A stretch of 64,000 nt of DNA from Solibacillus sp. FSL R7-0682. GTDB taxonomy: Bacteria; Bacillota; Bacilli; Bacillales_A; Planococcaceae. The notes beneath the pieces are model-generated. The model ran no database searches. It worked only from the letters and a program-made list of their open reading frames with translations, and was not told where the DNA came from. Below are positions 50,998 to 60,887 of this stretch, one piece after another (within the stretch, counting starts at the first letter, position 1; each line of letters opens with the position of its first letter). The stretch lies in the NCBI RefSeq assembly GCF_038005985.1, contig NZ_JBBOUI010000001.1:1756001-1820000 (forward strand), in the 5' to 3' direction. The position numbers were made by a program, and so were the translations under genes.

Positions 50998-51612
50998 ATG
51001 AACAAGAAGTCGATTGCACTAATTATGCTACTTCTTATGGCAACTGTGTTAAGTGCATGCAGCAATTATCAATTTAAACCAACAACAAGCTATGAAATTT
51101 CAGACTTTACAATGACGGATCATCGTGGGGATGAAGTTACATTAGAAAGCTTAAAGGGTGAGCCATGGTTAGCGATGTTCATCTTTACTAACTGTACAAC
51201 GATTTGTTCGCCAATGACTCACAACATGACATTAATTCAAGAGCAATTAGTTGAAAAGGGAATTGAAGATTATAAAATCGTCGCATTTTCTATCGACCCA
51301 GATTATGATACACCGGAGCGTCTAACAGAATATTTAGCCCGTCACAATGCGCCGGATGAGTCAAAGTGGCATTTTCTTACAGGGTATGATCAAAAATTTA
51401 TCGAGCAGTTCGCTGCCAATTCTTTTAAATCCCTTGTAAAAGCGATTGAAGGGGACGATCAAGTGATGCATGCAAATACGTTTTTCTTAGTCGATGAAAA
51501 AGGAATCGCTGTGAAAAACTATACGGGCTACTCACAAACAGAAGACGGTGTAGCGTATGATACGATTGCTGTTGATTTACAATCTTTAATTGAAGAACGA
51601 TTAGGAAAGTAA
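50998..51612 (+). CDS. SCO-family lipoprotein (cytochrome oxidase copper assembly)
   Basis: 204 residues. A lipoprotein signal ends in LSAC with C21 as the lipid-modified cysteine. The Sco/SenC thioredoxin fold has C66 and C70 (NCTTICSP, CxxxC) and H158 (MHANTF), the copper ligands. It delivers copper to the CuA site of cytochrome c oxidase outside the membrane. It lies near ccdA/ccdC, which also serve respiration. AGAGAGAG is a weak but acceptable site. Confidence 0.95.
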   Translation: MNKKSIALIMLLLMATVLSACSNYQFKPTTSYEISDFTMTDHRGDEVTLESLKGEPWLAMFIFTNCTTICSPMTHNMTLIQEQLVEKGIEDYKIVAFSIDPDYDTPERLTEYLARHNAPDESKWHFLTGYDQKFIEQFAANSFKSLVKAIEGDDQVMHANTFFLVDEKGIAVKNYTGYSQTEDGVAYDTIAVDLQSLIEERLGK

Positions 51613-51636
51613 TAATAAGAAGTAAAATTTTAAACG

Positions 51637-51675
51637 AAAAAAGGTACCGAGAATTTTATTCTTAGTACCTTTTTT
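51637..51675. terminator. Bidirectional terminator after the SCO gene
   Basis: AAAAAAGGTAC..GAGAAT pairs with ATTCT..GTACCTTTTTT, interrupted by one mismatch; converging mnt genes use the other face. Confidence 0.85.
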
Positions 51676-51721
51676 GTTAGATTTGATGGAGAATTCTAGC
51701 TACTACTTAAAAGGGCATCGC

Positions 51722-52585
51722 TCAAATATGCCGAGATTTCACTTGTTTTTGTCGTGCGCTTTGAAGCTTTGTCACAACAAACGTGACAATAAAAATAACC
51801 CCAATAATAGCTGCCATCATTCCCGATATGGAAGTATCTAACCACTTCGCTACATAATAACCGATTACAGCAGAAGATACACCGAAAAGTATACTCCAAC
51901 TAAACATGGCTTTAACGGACTTACTAATTAAATAAGCCGTTGCTGCGGGACCGATTAGCATGGCAATTACTAAAATCGCACCAACACTATCAAACGCAGA
52001 GACAGTCGTTAGTGACACTGTTGTCATAAATCCGTAATGAATAAATACGATTGGAATCCCTATTGTCGCTGCATACATAGGATCAAAGGTAGAAACTTTA
52101 ATTTCCTTATAAAAGAAATATAAAAAAGCAACATTTAATAATAGGACGAAAAGTAACATCCAAACGGCTTTAGGCATCGTGAGAGAAAAAATGGTTAGTT
52201 GCTCCCAAGGAACAAAAGCGATTTCACCCATTAAAACATGCTCCACATCTAAATGAACATTGCCGGCAAAAAGCGTAATGAGTAGCACACCGATGGCAAA
52301 TAGTGTAGTAAACACAATACCGATAGCAGCATCCTCTTGCACACCAGAAGATTGTAGCAATTGTATAAAATAGGCGGTTAAAATCCCGGCAATTGCAGCG
52401 CCAATAAACATAGACAGTCCAGATAATGTTTGTGTAATTATAAAGGAAACTACAATACCAAATAACACCGTATGACTAATTGCATCTGCAACCATAGCCA
52501 TTTTACGCAAAATTAAGAAAACACCCGTTATACTACAAGTGATACCTACTAATGCGCCTGTGAGAATAACCCAAAATTCAATCAT
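51722..52585 (-). CDS. mntD: Manganese ABC transporter permease MntD
   Basis: 287 residues, eight to nine membrane helices of the ABC-3 family (GALVGITCSITGVFLILRKMAMVADAISHTVL, with the conserved DAISH loop). Last gene of the mnt operon; its start overlaps the mntC end by 8 bases. The C-terminal tail is basic (RQKQVKSRHI). Confidence 0.92.
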   Translation of the reverse strand: MIEFWVILTGALVGITCSITGVFLILRKMAMVADAISHTVLFGIVVSFIITQTLSGLSMFIGAAIAGILTAYFIQLLQSSGVQEDAAIGIVFTTLFAIGVLLITLFAGNVHLDVEHVLMGEIAFVPWEQLTIFSLTMPKAVWMLLFVLLLNVAFLYFFYKEIKVSTFDPMYAATIGIPIVFIHYGFMTTVSLTTVSAFDSVGAILVIAMLIGPAATAYLISKSVKAMFSWSILFGVSSAVIGYYVAKWLDTSISGMMAAIIGVIFIVTFVVTKLQSARQKQVKSRHI

Positions 52586-53456
52586 AGTATGTCACCTTGC
52601 CTTGAAATCTTTTTCTTCGCAGCATTTTACTTAATTGCCCATTTGTAGGACTAAACAAGTAAGACAATAAAAACAGGGAAGAGGCTACTAATACGATTAT
52701 AGGACCTGTAGAAAGTCCCGTTTTAAGTGAACTAATATACGTTCCGATTATTCCTGCTAGCCCGCCCATGATGCCACTAAATAAAAGCATTGAATAAAGT
52801 CTTCGAGTCCACAGTCTTGCAGTTGCTGCAGGAATGATCAGTAGGGCAGACATTAAAATGACACCAACTGTTTGAATACCTGTTACGATAGTCATGACAA
52901 TTAAAGCGGTTAAGCTAGCCTTTAAAAATTCCACAGGGAGTCCGATACCTTTTGCGTAGACAGGGTCGAAAATCATTAGCTTCCATTCTTTATAAAAGAG
53001 TAAACTTACAATAATAATGATAAGCGCACTTAAAAATAGCCATAAAAGGTCATCCTTTGTCATTGCAGCAGCTTTCCCGAAAATAAAGTTATTTAGTCCG
53101 CTTTGATTGCCTCCTGGTTGTCTGTTTACTATCGTCAATAAAACAATACCTACACCAAAGAAAACGGCAAGTACTAAGCCAATGGCAGCGTCCGCTTTTA
53201 GTTTTGAAAAGCTGACAATCCATTGAATACAATAAACCGATAAGGCTGCGGTAATAGCTGCACCAATCATTAAAACAGGTAATTCCTTTTGGCCAGTAAC
53301 GAGAAAGGCAATTGCAATACCAGGTAATGCAGCGTGTGCAGCTGCATCACCGACAAGGCTTTGTTTTTGTAAAAATGAAAAAGCGCCAGTGATGCCTGCT
53401 GCTATACCTAAAAGCATTGTTCCAAGTAATATCCATAATAAGTTACTAGAGATCAT
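52578..53456 (-). CDS. mntC: Manganese ABC transporter permease MntC
   Basis: 292 residues, ABC-3 permease (LGIAAGITGAFSFLQKQSLVGDAAAHAALPGIA with the DAAAH loop). A C-terminal cytoplasmic extension (NGQLSKMLRRKRFQGKVT) is basic. It overlaps both neighbours by 4-8 bases. Forms the membrane channel together with MntD. Confidence 0.92.
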   Translation of the reverse strand: MISSNLLWILLGTMLLGIAAGITGAFSFLQKQSLVGDAAAHAALPGIAIAFLVTGQKELPVLMIGAAITAALSVYCIQWIVSFSKLKADAAIGLVLAVFFGVGIVLLTIVNRQPGGNQSGLNNFIFGKAAAMTKDDLLWLFLSALIIIIVSLLFYKEWKLMIFDPVYAKGIGLPVEFLKASLTALIVMTIVTGIQTVGVILMSALLIIPAATARLWTRRLYSMLLFSGIMGGLAGIIGTYISSLKTGLSTGPIIVLVASSLFLLSYLFSPTNGQLSKMLRRKRFQGKVTYYD

Positions 53457-54193
53457 ATAGTTGCACCTACTGATTCTATTAACAATAATTTGCCGCCATA
53501 CGTTTTTTGTAAAAGGTCAGGAATAAAGACATCCTTCGTATCACCTGTCGCAATAATCGTTTGATTTAATAATATTGTATAGTCAAAATACTCTTCGACC
53601 GTTTGTAAATCATGATGAACGACAAAAATACTTTTTCCTTCACTTCGCAATTTTTTTAAGATTGTAATAATCGTTTTCTCGGTTGCTACATCAACCCCTG
53701 CAAATGGTTCATCTAAAAAATACACCTCTGGGTTTTGCGCAAGAGCACGTGCTAAGAAGACGCGTTGCTGTTGTCCCCCAGATAATTGCCCTATGGAACG
53801 ATCGGCAAAATCTTGCATTTCTACACTTTTTAATGCATCCATTGCTAGTTTCTTATCTTGCTTATTTGGACGCTTGAATAGTCCCTTATGTCCGTATCTC
53901 CCCATTAAAACAACATCCAATGCTGTTGTAGGGAAATCCCAATCAACCGCATTTCGTTGTGGTACATAGCCTACTAATAAATCCTTTGGCTGATACGGCT
54001 TATTTAAAATAAAGACTTCTCCAACTTTATTTGGTATTTGTTTTAATATCGCCTTTAAAAATGTGGATTTACCGGCCCCATTTGGACCGATAATGGCTGT
54101 TAAACGTCCAGATGGTACACAAACATTTGCATTGTTTAAAACAACCTTTTTATCATAGGCAACAGATAAGTTTTCCACTAATAACGCATTCAT
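53453..54193 (-). CDS. mntB: Manganese ABC transporter ATPase MntB
   Basis: 246 residues from ATG 54193 (AAGTAGGTG upstream; GTG 54202 lies in that site). Walker A GPNGAGKST, signature LSGGQQQRVF, Walker B VYFLDEPFAGVD. The YVPQRNAVDWDFP Q-loop is typical of metal-ABC importers. Drives uptake through MntC/MntD. Confidence 0.95.
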   Translation of the reverse strand: MNALLVENLSVAYDKKVVLNNANVCVPSGRLTAIIGPNGAGKSTFLKAILKQIPNKVGEVFILNKPYQPKDLLVGYVPQRNAVDWDFPTTALDVVLMGRYGHKGLFKRPNKQDKKLAMDALKSVEMQDFADRSIGQLSGGQQQRVFLARALAQNPEVYFLDEPFAGVDVATEKTIITILKKLRSEGKSIFVVHHDLQTVEEYFDYTILLNQTIIATGDTKDVFIPDLLQKTYGGKLLLIESVGATI

Positions 54194-54202
54194 TTTTTTC
54201 AC

Positions 54203-55123
54203 CTACTTCAATGAATCAACAATTGTGTTGATATTATGTTTATACATTCCGATATACGTGCCTTCATGTGTTCCTTCAGCACCCATAGCATCTGAAAATA
54301 GTTCTCCACCAATTACAACGGAATGGCTTTTTTTCTTTGCCCCTTCGATTACCGCGTTCATTGCTTTATCAGAAACACTTGATTCAACGAAAATGGCCTT
54401 AATATTATTATCTACTAAATAGTTCACCATATTTTCAACGTCTTTTACACCATACTCTGATTCTGTACTTAAACCTTGTAGCCCACTAACCTTGAATCCT
54501 AAACTATCACCAAAATAATTAAATGCATCATGGGCGGTCACTAAAATACGTTGATCTGCAGGAATTTCTGTTACACGTTCTTGTGCAAAACTTTTTAATT
54601 GTTCTAATTCCGCTAAAAAGGATGCTTCATTTTTTTCGAACAATTCTTTATGTTCTGGGTATTCCTCAATTAAGCTATCACCGATCCCATCTACAATTTC
54701 CTTCCATAAATCAATATCAAACCATACGTGTGGATCATGAAGAGTCGTATCATTTGCATCGTCTAGTAATTTACCTTTATCTAGAATTTCTGCAGCTGCA
54801 ACAACAGTCTTTTTTTCTGCCATTTGTTCAAAAATATCCTGTAACTGTCCTTCTAAATGCAAACCGTTATAAAAAATCACTTCTGCTTTATCTAATTTCT
54901 CAATATCACCTTGAGTCGCTTTGTATAAGTGCGGATCAACCCCTGGTCCCATCAACGTAGTGACAGTTAATGCATCACCACTAATTTCTTTTACAGCGTC
55001 TGCAATTTGTCCTGTTGTCGCAACGACAATACCGGACTTTTCAGTGGCCGAGCTATTTTCCTCGTTTCCATTACAAGCCATTAATAATAACGATAAGCCA
55101 AAAATTCCTACGTATTTTTTCAT
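54203..55123 (-). CDS. mntA: Manganese-binding lipoprotein MntA
   Basis: 306 residues. Lipoprotein signal ends LLMAC, so it is anchored to the outer face of the membrane. The metal-binding set of the cluster A-I family is complete: His in DPHLYKAT, His in DPHVWFD, Glu in AIFVESSVSD and Asp in LFSDAMG, the two-His/Glu/Asp set of manganese-type proteins. It delivers manganese to MntCD. It is first in the operon and lies 71 bases after a palindrome of MntR type. Confidence 0.95.
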   Translation of the reverse strand: MKKYVGIFGLSLLLMACNGNEENSSATEKSGIVVATTGQIADAVKEISGDALTVTTLMGPGVDPHLYKATQGDIEKLDKAEVIFYNGLHLEGQLQDIFEQMAEKKTVVAAAEILDKGKLLDDANDTTLHDPHVWFDIDLWKEIVDGIGDSLIEEYPEHKELFEKNEASFLAELEQLKSFAQERVTEIPADQRILVTAHDAFNYFGDSLGFKVSGLQGLSTESEYGVKDVENMVNYLVDNNIKAIFVESSVSDKAMNAVIEGAKKKSHSVVIGGELFSDAMGAEGTHEGTYIGMYKHNINTIVDSLK

Positions 55124-55193
55124 TATAGTATCCTCCTTTTCCCTTTGTGAATTTATTTTCGTGTATTTAATTTTATTTCACAAAAGATAATTT

Positions 55194-55210
55194 GTTTCCT
55201 TAAGGAAAAA
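55194..55210. promoter_or_regulatory. MntR-type operator for mntABCD
   Basis: GTTTCCTTAAGGAAAAA holds the perfect palindrome TTTCCTTAAGGAAA and closely matches the B. subtilis MntR box (TTTGCCTTAAGGAAAC read on the minus strand). It lies 71 bases before the mntA start. Manganese-loaded MntR should shut the operon off. Confidence 0.85.
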
Positions 55211-55505
55211 TATATGTCACAACTCAAAAAAATGCAACAGTTTTTTGGGCGAAGGAAAGAATTCATTTTCAAGCTCCAGCGACAAAATTTCACAGGAAGC
55301 TAATTGTAGAGGGTCTTTGTGCGCTTTTTCTGAGTGAAGTGGAGGAGGGGGAAAAGAAGGATAATACAAAGGGAATTTAGATATAAAACAATGGAGAATT
55401 TTAAAATAATGCTGAGTACGTAAAAACTTGCTTATTAATTGGACAAAGATAAAACATAGTGAATACAAAATTATACAAATTACAACATATTCTTTGGGGA
55501 GTAAA
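55211..55505. other. Gene-free stretch between mntA and the repeat protein gene
   Basis: No supported gene. A purine-rich run lies near 55328-55360. Open frames here lack ribosome binding sites. The right end holds the next promoter. Confidence 0.4.
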
Positions 55506-55514
55506 TGGTATAAT
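55506..55514 (+). promoter_or_regulatory. Extended -10 promoter of the repeat protein gene
   Basis: TGGTATAAT is a perfect -10 with TGn extension; no good -35 is seen 17 bases upstream. It lies 117 bases before the start codon. Confidence 0.55.
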
Positions 55515-55630
55515 TAACGAAATTGACTAATAAATAGGTAATCTATACCGATATAATTGTCATAGGTTTTAAGTTAGGGAAATGAGTTTATACATAGAGC
55601 AAAATCAATCATATTGAAGGAGATGTACAT

Positions 55631-58600
55631 ATGAACTATAAAAAAATTATTGCAGCAAGTGCTGTCACATCTGCTGCTTTTATAGCACCAATGGTAGCTC
55701 AGGCAGAAGAAATAGTAGTAATTGAGAGGGATATATTATTAGATGCTGTTTATTCCTATGGTGGTCAAATTAAAATTGATTTGACGGAAATCGCATTGGA
55801 TGATCAAACCACTGAAAAAATTACAAAATACGAATGGATCATCGTCGATGGTACACATGAAACAAAGCTAAGTGAAACAACGAATAAATTAACAATTCCA
55901 ATTGCAGCAAATGGGAAAGAGATTAAAGTAGTTATTACAACTGAGTCAGGTGCAAAATATACGGATAGTGCGGCAATTAATGCATTAACAGAAGCGACTG
56001 TAAAGTTCAAGGATGATGAAGGGAAAGAATTAACTTCAGATAAGTATTTAGTTAATTCTTCTATTTATGCTTCTGATTTTAAAGTAGGTCAAGGTGAGGT
56101 TGTTACGGGTTATCAATGGTATATTGTAAACGAAAACAGTTATGAATTACTAACAGGAGAAACGGATTCAGACATTGATATTCCATTAAAGGCAAGTGGA
56201 AAACATTTAATGCTTGTCCTTGCAACAAAAGAAAACCATTACTATGCTTCTACAGTTAAAGTAATGCCACTTGAAATAAAAGAAGATTTTGAAGTGAAAT
56301 TTTTAGTAGACGGAAAAGATCAAAATTCAACGAATTTAGCGTTGGTTCCTGGCGACAAACTTTCAATTAAAAATTTTGCCGTAATGGGGACGAATGGGGA
56401 ATTATTAACTTCATCCCAATATGAAATAACGTATCAGTGGTATGTCATTAACGATAGTGAAAGTAAAATTTTACTGACGGATGCGACATCATCAAGCTAT
56501 ACAATTCCTTTAGATAGTGAGAAGAAGGGCTATAAGCGTTTTTCGGTTGATGTTACAATTACAATTCCAAGTATTGAGAAATCCTATCCTGTAACAGGAA
56601 TTGCCGAGTTAAATGCTGATCCAACAAGTGATTTAATTAACTACATCTCACGAATTGTGAATTCATCCACAAAAGAGTATGCGGCCGATTTTTTAGGTTC
56701 TGACTTTAAACCTGAAGAGGTAAAGGAATTCGATAAATTTAAGGCGAACGTTTCATTCTTGAATACAAAATATAAAAATTTATCTACAAACAGCCAGAAA
56801 CTCATTACAAACTATGCTGTTCTACAGCAGGCAAACCAAGATATTCAAATGGTAGCACCGTTAATTAGTGAATTGGAGAAGTTTAGTCAAGCTAAAGTGG
56901 CGTATGAAGATTCAAAATTAAAGCATGCGGATTTGTTGAAGCAGTTTTCTAAAATTCAAAGCTCGTACAATAAATTAACGAAGCTACAACGTTCACTACT
57001 AGCATTTACTGAATTTAATAATAACTATGTTGACGCTATGCAAGACTGGTTGAAAAAGAGTGAGGTTTCAACTGGTGGAAGTTCGAGTGAATACTTAACT
57101 TATCAAAAAATAGGAGACATCAATGAAGAAATATCTAAATTTATTGACATTTATAATAAAGAGTATTCATTTGATGGAACATTAGAGGAATTTTCAACGG
57201 AAGTAAAGACACTTTTATCAAAAGCATCGGCCATTGAAAAAACCTATTTGCCTTTAATTAACACGACAATATTAAAAACAGCACAAAATGATATTAAAAA
57301 AGCACAAAAGGTAATTGATGCGCTCAATAAAATTAGCACAATTACGGACCCAAAGAAAAAAACAACTGCTATCGTAGCTGCACAAAAGGCCTATAATAAT
57401 CTTAATCCTTACCAAGCCTCATTAATAACGGACTTAACAAACTTAAAGCCTTCCGAAGAAGCAAAGGAAAATTTAGAACTAATCACTGAATTAATTGATC
57501 GAATTAAGGATTTAAAACCTTTACAAGAGTACAACTTAGATATTGTTTCATTAGAAATAGAATTAGATGAAATTCAAAGCATTTATAAAACATTAAGCTC
57601 GACTGACAAAAAATTAGTAACAAATTATGCTGTCGTGAATCAGGTGAAGAAAGACTTAAATGTTGCCAAGAAAGTAGCGATAGCGATTAATAATGCGTAT
57701 TTAATACATGAGGAAGCGAAAGAGGCAAGTGATGAAAAGCAGAAATTGAAAGCTTTAAAATCGGCACAATCAAAATACGCTTCTGCATACAAAGCATATG
57801 TAAAGCTAACAAAGCTGCAGCAATCAATTTTACTAGAAGACAATGATTTTTTAGAGGAATCAATCGATTCGTTTTTAGGTTACTATGCTGAATTAACAGA
57901 GTTAGTGAAGACGCCAGAGTTTAAGGATACAGATGAAAAAGCTGACGAGAAATTTGATGAGTCTAAAGTTTCCGAAGTAATTAGCTTAATTGAATCTATT
58001 GATGGTATTTTAGCAAGTCCAGACAATAAATTAAGTGAATTAGAAGGGGCAATTAATGCTGCGAAAGTAGGGTATAAGGCGCTTACATCTTATGAGAAAA
58101 AACGTATTTATAACTATTCACTTATTTCAAGTGCGAATAGTACTTTAACGAAAGCGAAGTCGGAGCAAAAGAAATTACAAGCAGCAATTGCAACCAATGA
58201 TCGTAAAAAAATTACGTCAGCTATTACTTCGTACAATAAAATAACGAATACGCAAAAAGCACTGATTTTAGCTGTTTATGAGCAAGCACAAGCATTAATC
58301 GGGGCAGATAATGTGTCGACAGATGACATTGCAAATGCGATTGAAGCTTTAAATACGGATTACACAGCTACAGCAATTAAAGAAATTCAAAAAAGTATGG
58401 AATTACTTTCTACAAAAGAGCAAAAGGCGATTGTTGGTTATACAACATATCAGGCTTCACTAAAGGATTTAAAAGCAGTGGAATCCTTTATCGCGAAAAT
58501 GGATAAGCTCGGAACATCGCCAACGTATTCAAATAAACAATCCATCTTTGCAAGCTATAATAAGCTAACGCAAAAGCAAGTTGTACTATTTGAAAGCTAT

Positions 58601-59083
58601 GAAGGGACGAACGAATCACCGGCTGAAATGTTAAGCGCATGGATGGAAGGGTTAGATACGAATGCGAAAACATTAAATAGCTTTATCGGGGATTTAATTA
58701 TTAATGGACAATATCAGGATTCAAAATTAAATGATTCAAGTCCTTACAGTTTTACAATGGTAACAGGGGAAGGGGCAGCTTATTTGAATAGCTTCGATCA
58801 ATTCCTTAAGGATGTCGATGCTGAGTATAAAAAATTAGATTCGAAGGAAAGAAAGCTAATTACTCATTATTCATTCATTAAAACTGCACAAAATGATTTA
58901 AAAGCTGTACGGAAAGTAGTTGAATTGGAAGAGCAAGTAGTGGCAGAAAAAAATAATAATGATGATGATAATACAGAATCTGCAAAAGTATTAGCGCTGA
59001 AAAAACAATGGGAACAAGCCTATAATCGCTTAACCGTTCAGCAACAATCTTTATATTCATTAACTAGTCCAACATTACCTTAA
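55631..59083 (+). CDS. Giant secreted protein with Ig-like and alternating helical repeats
   Basis: 1150 residues. Signal peptide MNYKKIIAASAVTSAAFIAP ends near AQA/EE. Residues about 30-330 hold three related beta-sandwich-like blocks with YEWIIV, GYQWYIV and TYQWYVI cores. From about 335 to the end a long helical region alternates two motifs: type A, Y..LS..DKKLVTNYA..(L)..A..DLK, and type B, Y.KLT..QQ.LL; about five copies of each can be followed. There is no LPxTG sorting signal, SLH domain or C-terminal membrane helix, so attachment is unknown. AAGGAGATG precedes the ATG. Its role may be adhesive or structural; no family is recognised with confidence. Confidence 0.8.
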   Translation: MNYKKIIAASAVTSAAFIAPMVAQAEEIVVIERDILLDAVYSYGGQIKIDLTEIALDDQTTEKITKYEWIIVDGTHETKLSETTNKLTIPIAANGKEIKVVITTESGAKYTDSAAINALTEATVKFKDDEGKELTSDKYLVNSSIYASDFKVGQGEVVTGYQWYIVNENSYELLTGETDSDIDIPLKASGKHLMLVLATKENHYYASTVKVMPLEIKEDFEVKFLVDGKDQNSTNLALVPGDKLSIKNFAVMGTNGELLTSSQYEITYQWYVINDSESKILLTDATSSSYTIPLDSEKKGYKRFSVDVTITIPSIEKSYPVTGIAELNADPTSDLINYISRIVNSSTKEYAADFLGSDFKPEEVKEFDKFKANVSFLNTKYKNLSTNSQKLITNYAVLQQANQDIQMVAPLISELEKFSQAKVAYEDSKLKHADLLKQFSKIQSSYNKLTKLQRSLLAFTEFNNNYVDAMQDWLKKSEVSTGGSSSEYLTYQKIGDINEEISKFIDIYNKEYSFDGTLEEFSTEVKTLLSKASAIEKTYLPLINTTILKTAQNDIKKAQKVIDALNKISTITDPKKKTTAIVAAQKAYNNLNPYQASLITDLTNLKPSEEAKENLELITELIDRIKDLKPLQEYNLDIVSLEIELDEIQSIYKTLSSTDKKLVTNYAVVNQVKKDLNVAKKVAIAINNAYLIHEEAKEASDEKQKLKALKSAQSKYASAYKAYVKLTKLQQSILLEDNDFLEESIDSFLGYYAELTELVKTPEFKDTDEKADEKFDESKVSEVISLIESIDGILASPDNKLSELEGAINAAKVGYKALTSYEKKRIYNYSLISSANSTLTKAKSEQKKLQAAIATNDRKKITSAITSYNKITNTQKALILAVYEQAQALIGADNVSTDDIANAIEALNTDYTATAIKEIQKSMELLSTKEQKAIVGYTTYQASLKDLKAVESFIAKMDKLGTSPTYSNKQSIFASYNKLTQKQVVLFESYEGTNESPAEMLSAWMEGLDTNAKTLNSFIGDLIINGQYQDSKLNDSSPYSFTMVTGEGAAYLNSFDQFLKDVDAEYKKLDSKERKLITHYSFIKTAQNDLKAVRKVVELEEQVVAEKNNNDDDNTESAKVLALKKQWEQAYNRLTVQQQSLYSLTSPTLP

Positions 59084-59084
59084 T

Positions 59085-59137
59085 AAATTTCAAATAAACC
59101 CGATGCGTAAATTACGTATCGGGTTTTGAAATTTTTA
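59085..59137 (+). terminator. Terminator of the repeat protein gene
   Basis: ACCCGATGCGT pairs with ACGTATCGGGT (one G-U), extended outward by AAATTTCAAA with TTTTGAAATTT, followed by T. Confidence 0.88.
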
Positions 59138-59205
59138 TCGCTAAAATTCACTACGCTTGTTATAATCAAAAAAATCAGAATTTTCTTGTTAGGAGATGGA
59201 AGCGT

Positions 59206-59832
59206 ATGATCAACGTAACACTGTTTATTATTGCCTGCGTGTTGCTCATTATATTACCTGGACCGGATACGGCGATTGTAACGAAAAATACAGTTGTTGG
59301 TGGCCGTAATGGTGGATTTCAGACAATGATTGGCTCCTGTATAGGGCTTGCTATTCATACGATTGCAGCAGTTGCAGGTTTATCGGCAATTATTGTCAAG
59401 TCCGCAGTTGCCTTTACTCTATTGAAATATGTCGGCGCGGCTTATTTATGTTATTTAGGTGTACGTACATTAATGAATATGCGTGCGAAAAAAATGGATC
59501 TTGAAGAGGAGCCTATAGAAACAATGAAGGGCAATTCTTATTTTAAGCAAGGCTTTATAACGAATGTAACAAATCCTAAAGTAGCGGTATTTTTTTTAAC
59601 GTTTTTACCCCAATTTTTAGCACCAAATAGCGAACCATTTTGGTCATTTTTAGTTATGGGCATTATTTATAGTGTTCTAACGTTTTTATGGTTTACTTTC
59701 TATGTATTTTTACTTGATAAAATTCGCAACTTTATGAAGCGACCAGCTACCCAGGCTGTCATTGAATCACTGACAGGGGTTGTTCTCATTGGCTTCGGTC
59801 TCAAGCTCGCCCTTGAAAAATCAAATGGATAA
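59206..59832 (+). CDS. LysE/RhtB-family amino-acid exporter
   Basis: 208 residues, five to six membrane helices. The family signature LPGPDTAIVTKNTVVGGRNGGF lies near the N-terminus, with GAAYLCYLGVRTL and FLTFLPQFL further on. Such transporters export amino acids or similar compounds. AGGAGATGG precedes the ATG. Monocistronic. Confidence 0.92.
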   Translation: MINVTLFIIACVLLIILPGPDTAIVTKNTVVGGRNGGFQTMIGSCIGLAIHTIAAVAGLSAIIVKSAVAFTLLKYVGAAYLCYLGVRTLMNMRAKKMDLEEEPIETMKGNSYFKQGFITNVTNPKVAVFFLTFLPQFLAPNSEPFWSFLVMGIIYSVLTFLWFTFYVFLLDKIRNFMKRPATQAVIESLTGVVLIGFGLKLALEKSNG

Positions 59833-60041
59833 AATTTCGGTATAACATATTAAAAAACACATTAAATGGTGAAAAATAAAATGACTTCCTTTGACATATA
59901 GTAATAGAAAACGAGTGAATAACTATTGAAATAGTCCATACTTCATTCCTAGTAAATTGATTTTCAACATATCACGTATTTTTTAATAGTGTGAAGAAGA
60001 ATCGTTATGGGTAAAAGTTAATGAACGAAAGGAGTGAACGT

Positions 60042-60776
60042 ATGGGGCAATATGTTTTGATGTGGCTAAGTTTTATTGCCATGATTGTTGTGAACATTTT
60101 ATCTGAAACTTTACCAATCAATGGCCAAACAACAGCGGAAATTTCCCACCGTTTAGACGTATACTTTACACCAGCAGGGTATGTATTTTCGATTTGGACG
60201 CTCATTTATATTTTGCTAGCAATTTGGTTAGTTTTACAGTATAAAAAGGTTAAAACAGGAGAGTTCAACTCGAAGATTGGCTGGTTATTTATACTATCTT
60301 GCTTATTTAATATCGGCTGGCTATATACTTGGCATTATGAGCAATTTATATGGTCTATGATACTAATGTTTTTATTGTTGTTCACATTGATCGGAATCTA
60401 TTTACAATATTCACCTTCTGAATCAAAATTATCACAGCGCTTGCCGTTTTCATTTTACTTAGCGTGGATTTCTGTTGCGACGATTGCAAATATGAGCTAT
60501 GTACTGAAGTATTATGATGTTAGTTTAGGTATTCCGGAAGTTTTAGGCTCTTTAATTTTAGTTGTCATTGCATCAACCCTTGCTTATATGGCATTGGTTA
60601 ATTCAATGGATCCAATTTTTGTCCTTGTCATTGTGTGGGCATTAATAGGAATCGCAGTGAAGACGACGAATGAAGCAATGGAGTACGGTACATTAATCGT
60701 GACAGCGCTCCTCGTTGTTGCATCGTTGTTGACATGGGGTTTCCATAAGAAAAATCATACGAAATCTAAAGGATAA
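60042..60776 (+). CDS. Tryptophan-rich sensory protein-like (TspO/MBR-related) membrane protein
   Basis: 244 residues from ATG 60042 (AAAGGAGTG upstream; the ATG at 60021 lies before it). Six or seven membrane helices. FTPAGYVFSIWTLIYILLAIWLV matches the TspO Pro-x-x-x-Phe-x-x-x-Trp pattern, and NIGWLYTWHYEQF is Trp-rich. It is longer than classical TspO (about 160 residues), as in the Bacillus 'tryptophan-rich sensory protein' group. Ligand unknown. Confidence 0.75.
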   Translation: MGQYVLMWLSFIAMIVVNILSETLPINGQTTAEISHRLDVYFTPAGYVFSIWTLIYILLAIWLVLQYKKVKTGEFNSKIGWLFILSCLFNIGWLYTWHYEQFIWSMILMFLLLFTLIGIYLQYSPSESKLSQRLPFSFYLAWISVATIANMSYVLKYYDVSLGIPEVLGSLILVVIASTLAYMALVNSMDPIFVLVIVWALIGIAVKTTNEAMEYGTLIVTALLVVASLLTWGFHKKNHTKSKG

Positions 60777-60825
60777 TTCATACTTCTAAAATAATATCTA
60801 TTAATTTAATTTTGGTCTAAATGGA

Positions 60826-60867
60826 AATAGGCAACGATATAAAGTAAAATTCAAATCGTTGCCTATT
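60826..60867. terminator. Perfect hairpin between convergent genes
   Basis: AATAGGCAACGAT pairs with ATCGTTGCCTATT (13 bp) over a 16-base loop; no T-run follows on either strand, so termination is possible but not certain. Confidence 0.55.
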
Positions 60868-60887
60868 AGCGTTTAAGCATTTTGAGA

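Noticed and set aside
55217-55468. Minus-strand open frame of 83 codons
   Set aside because: No ribosome binding site, low-complexity composition and no family; treated as chance.
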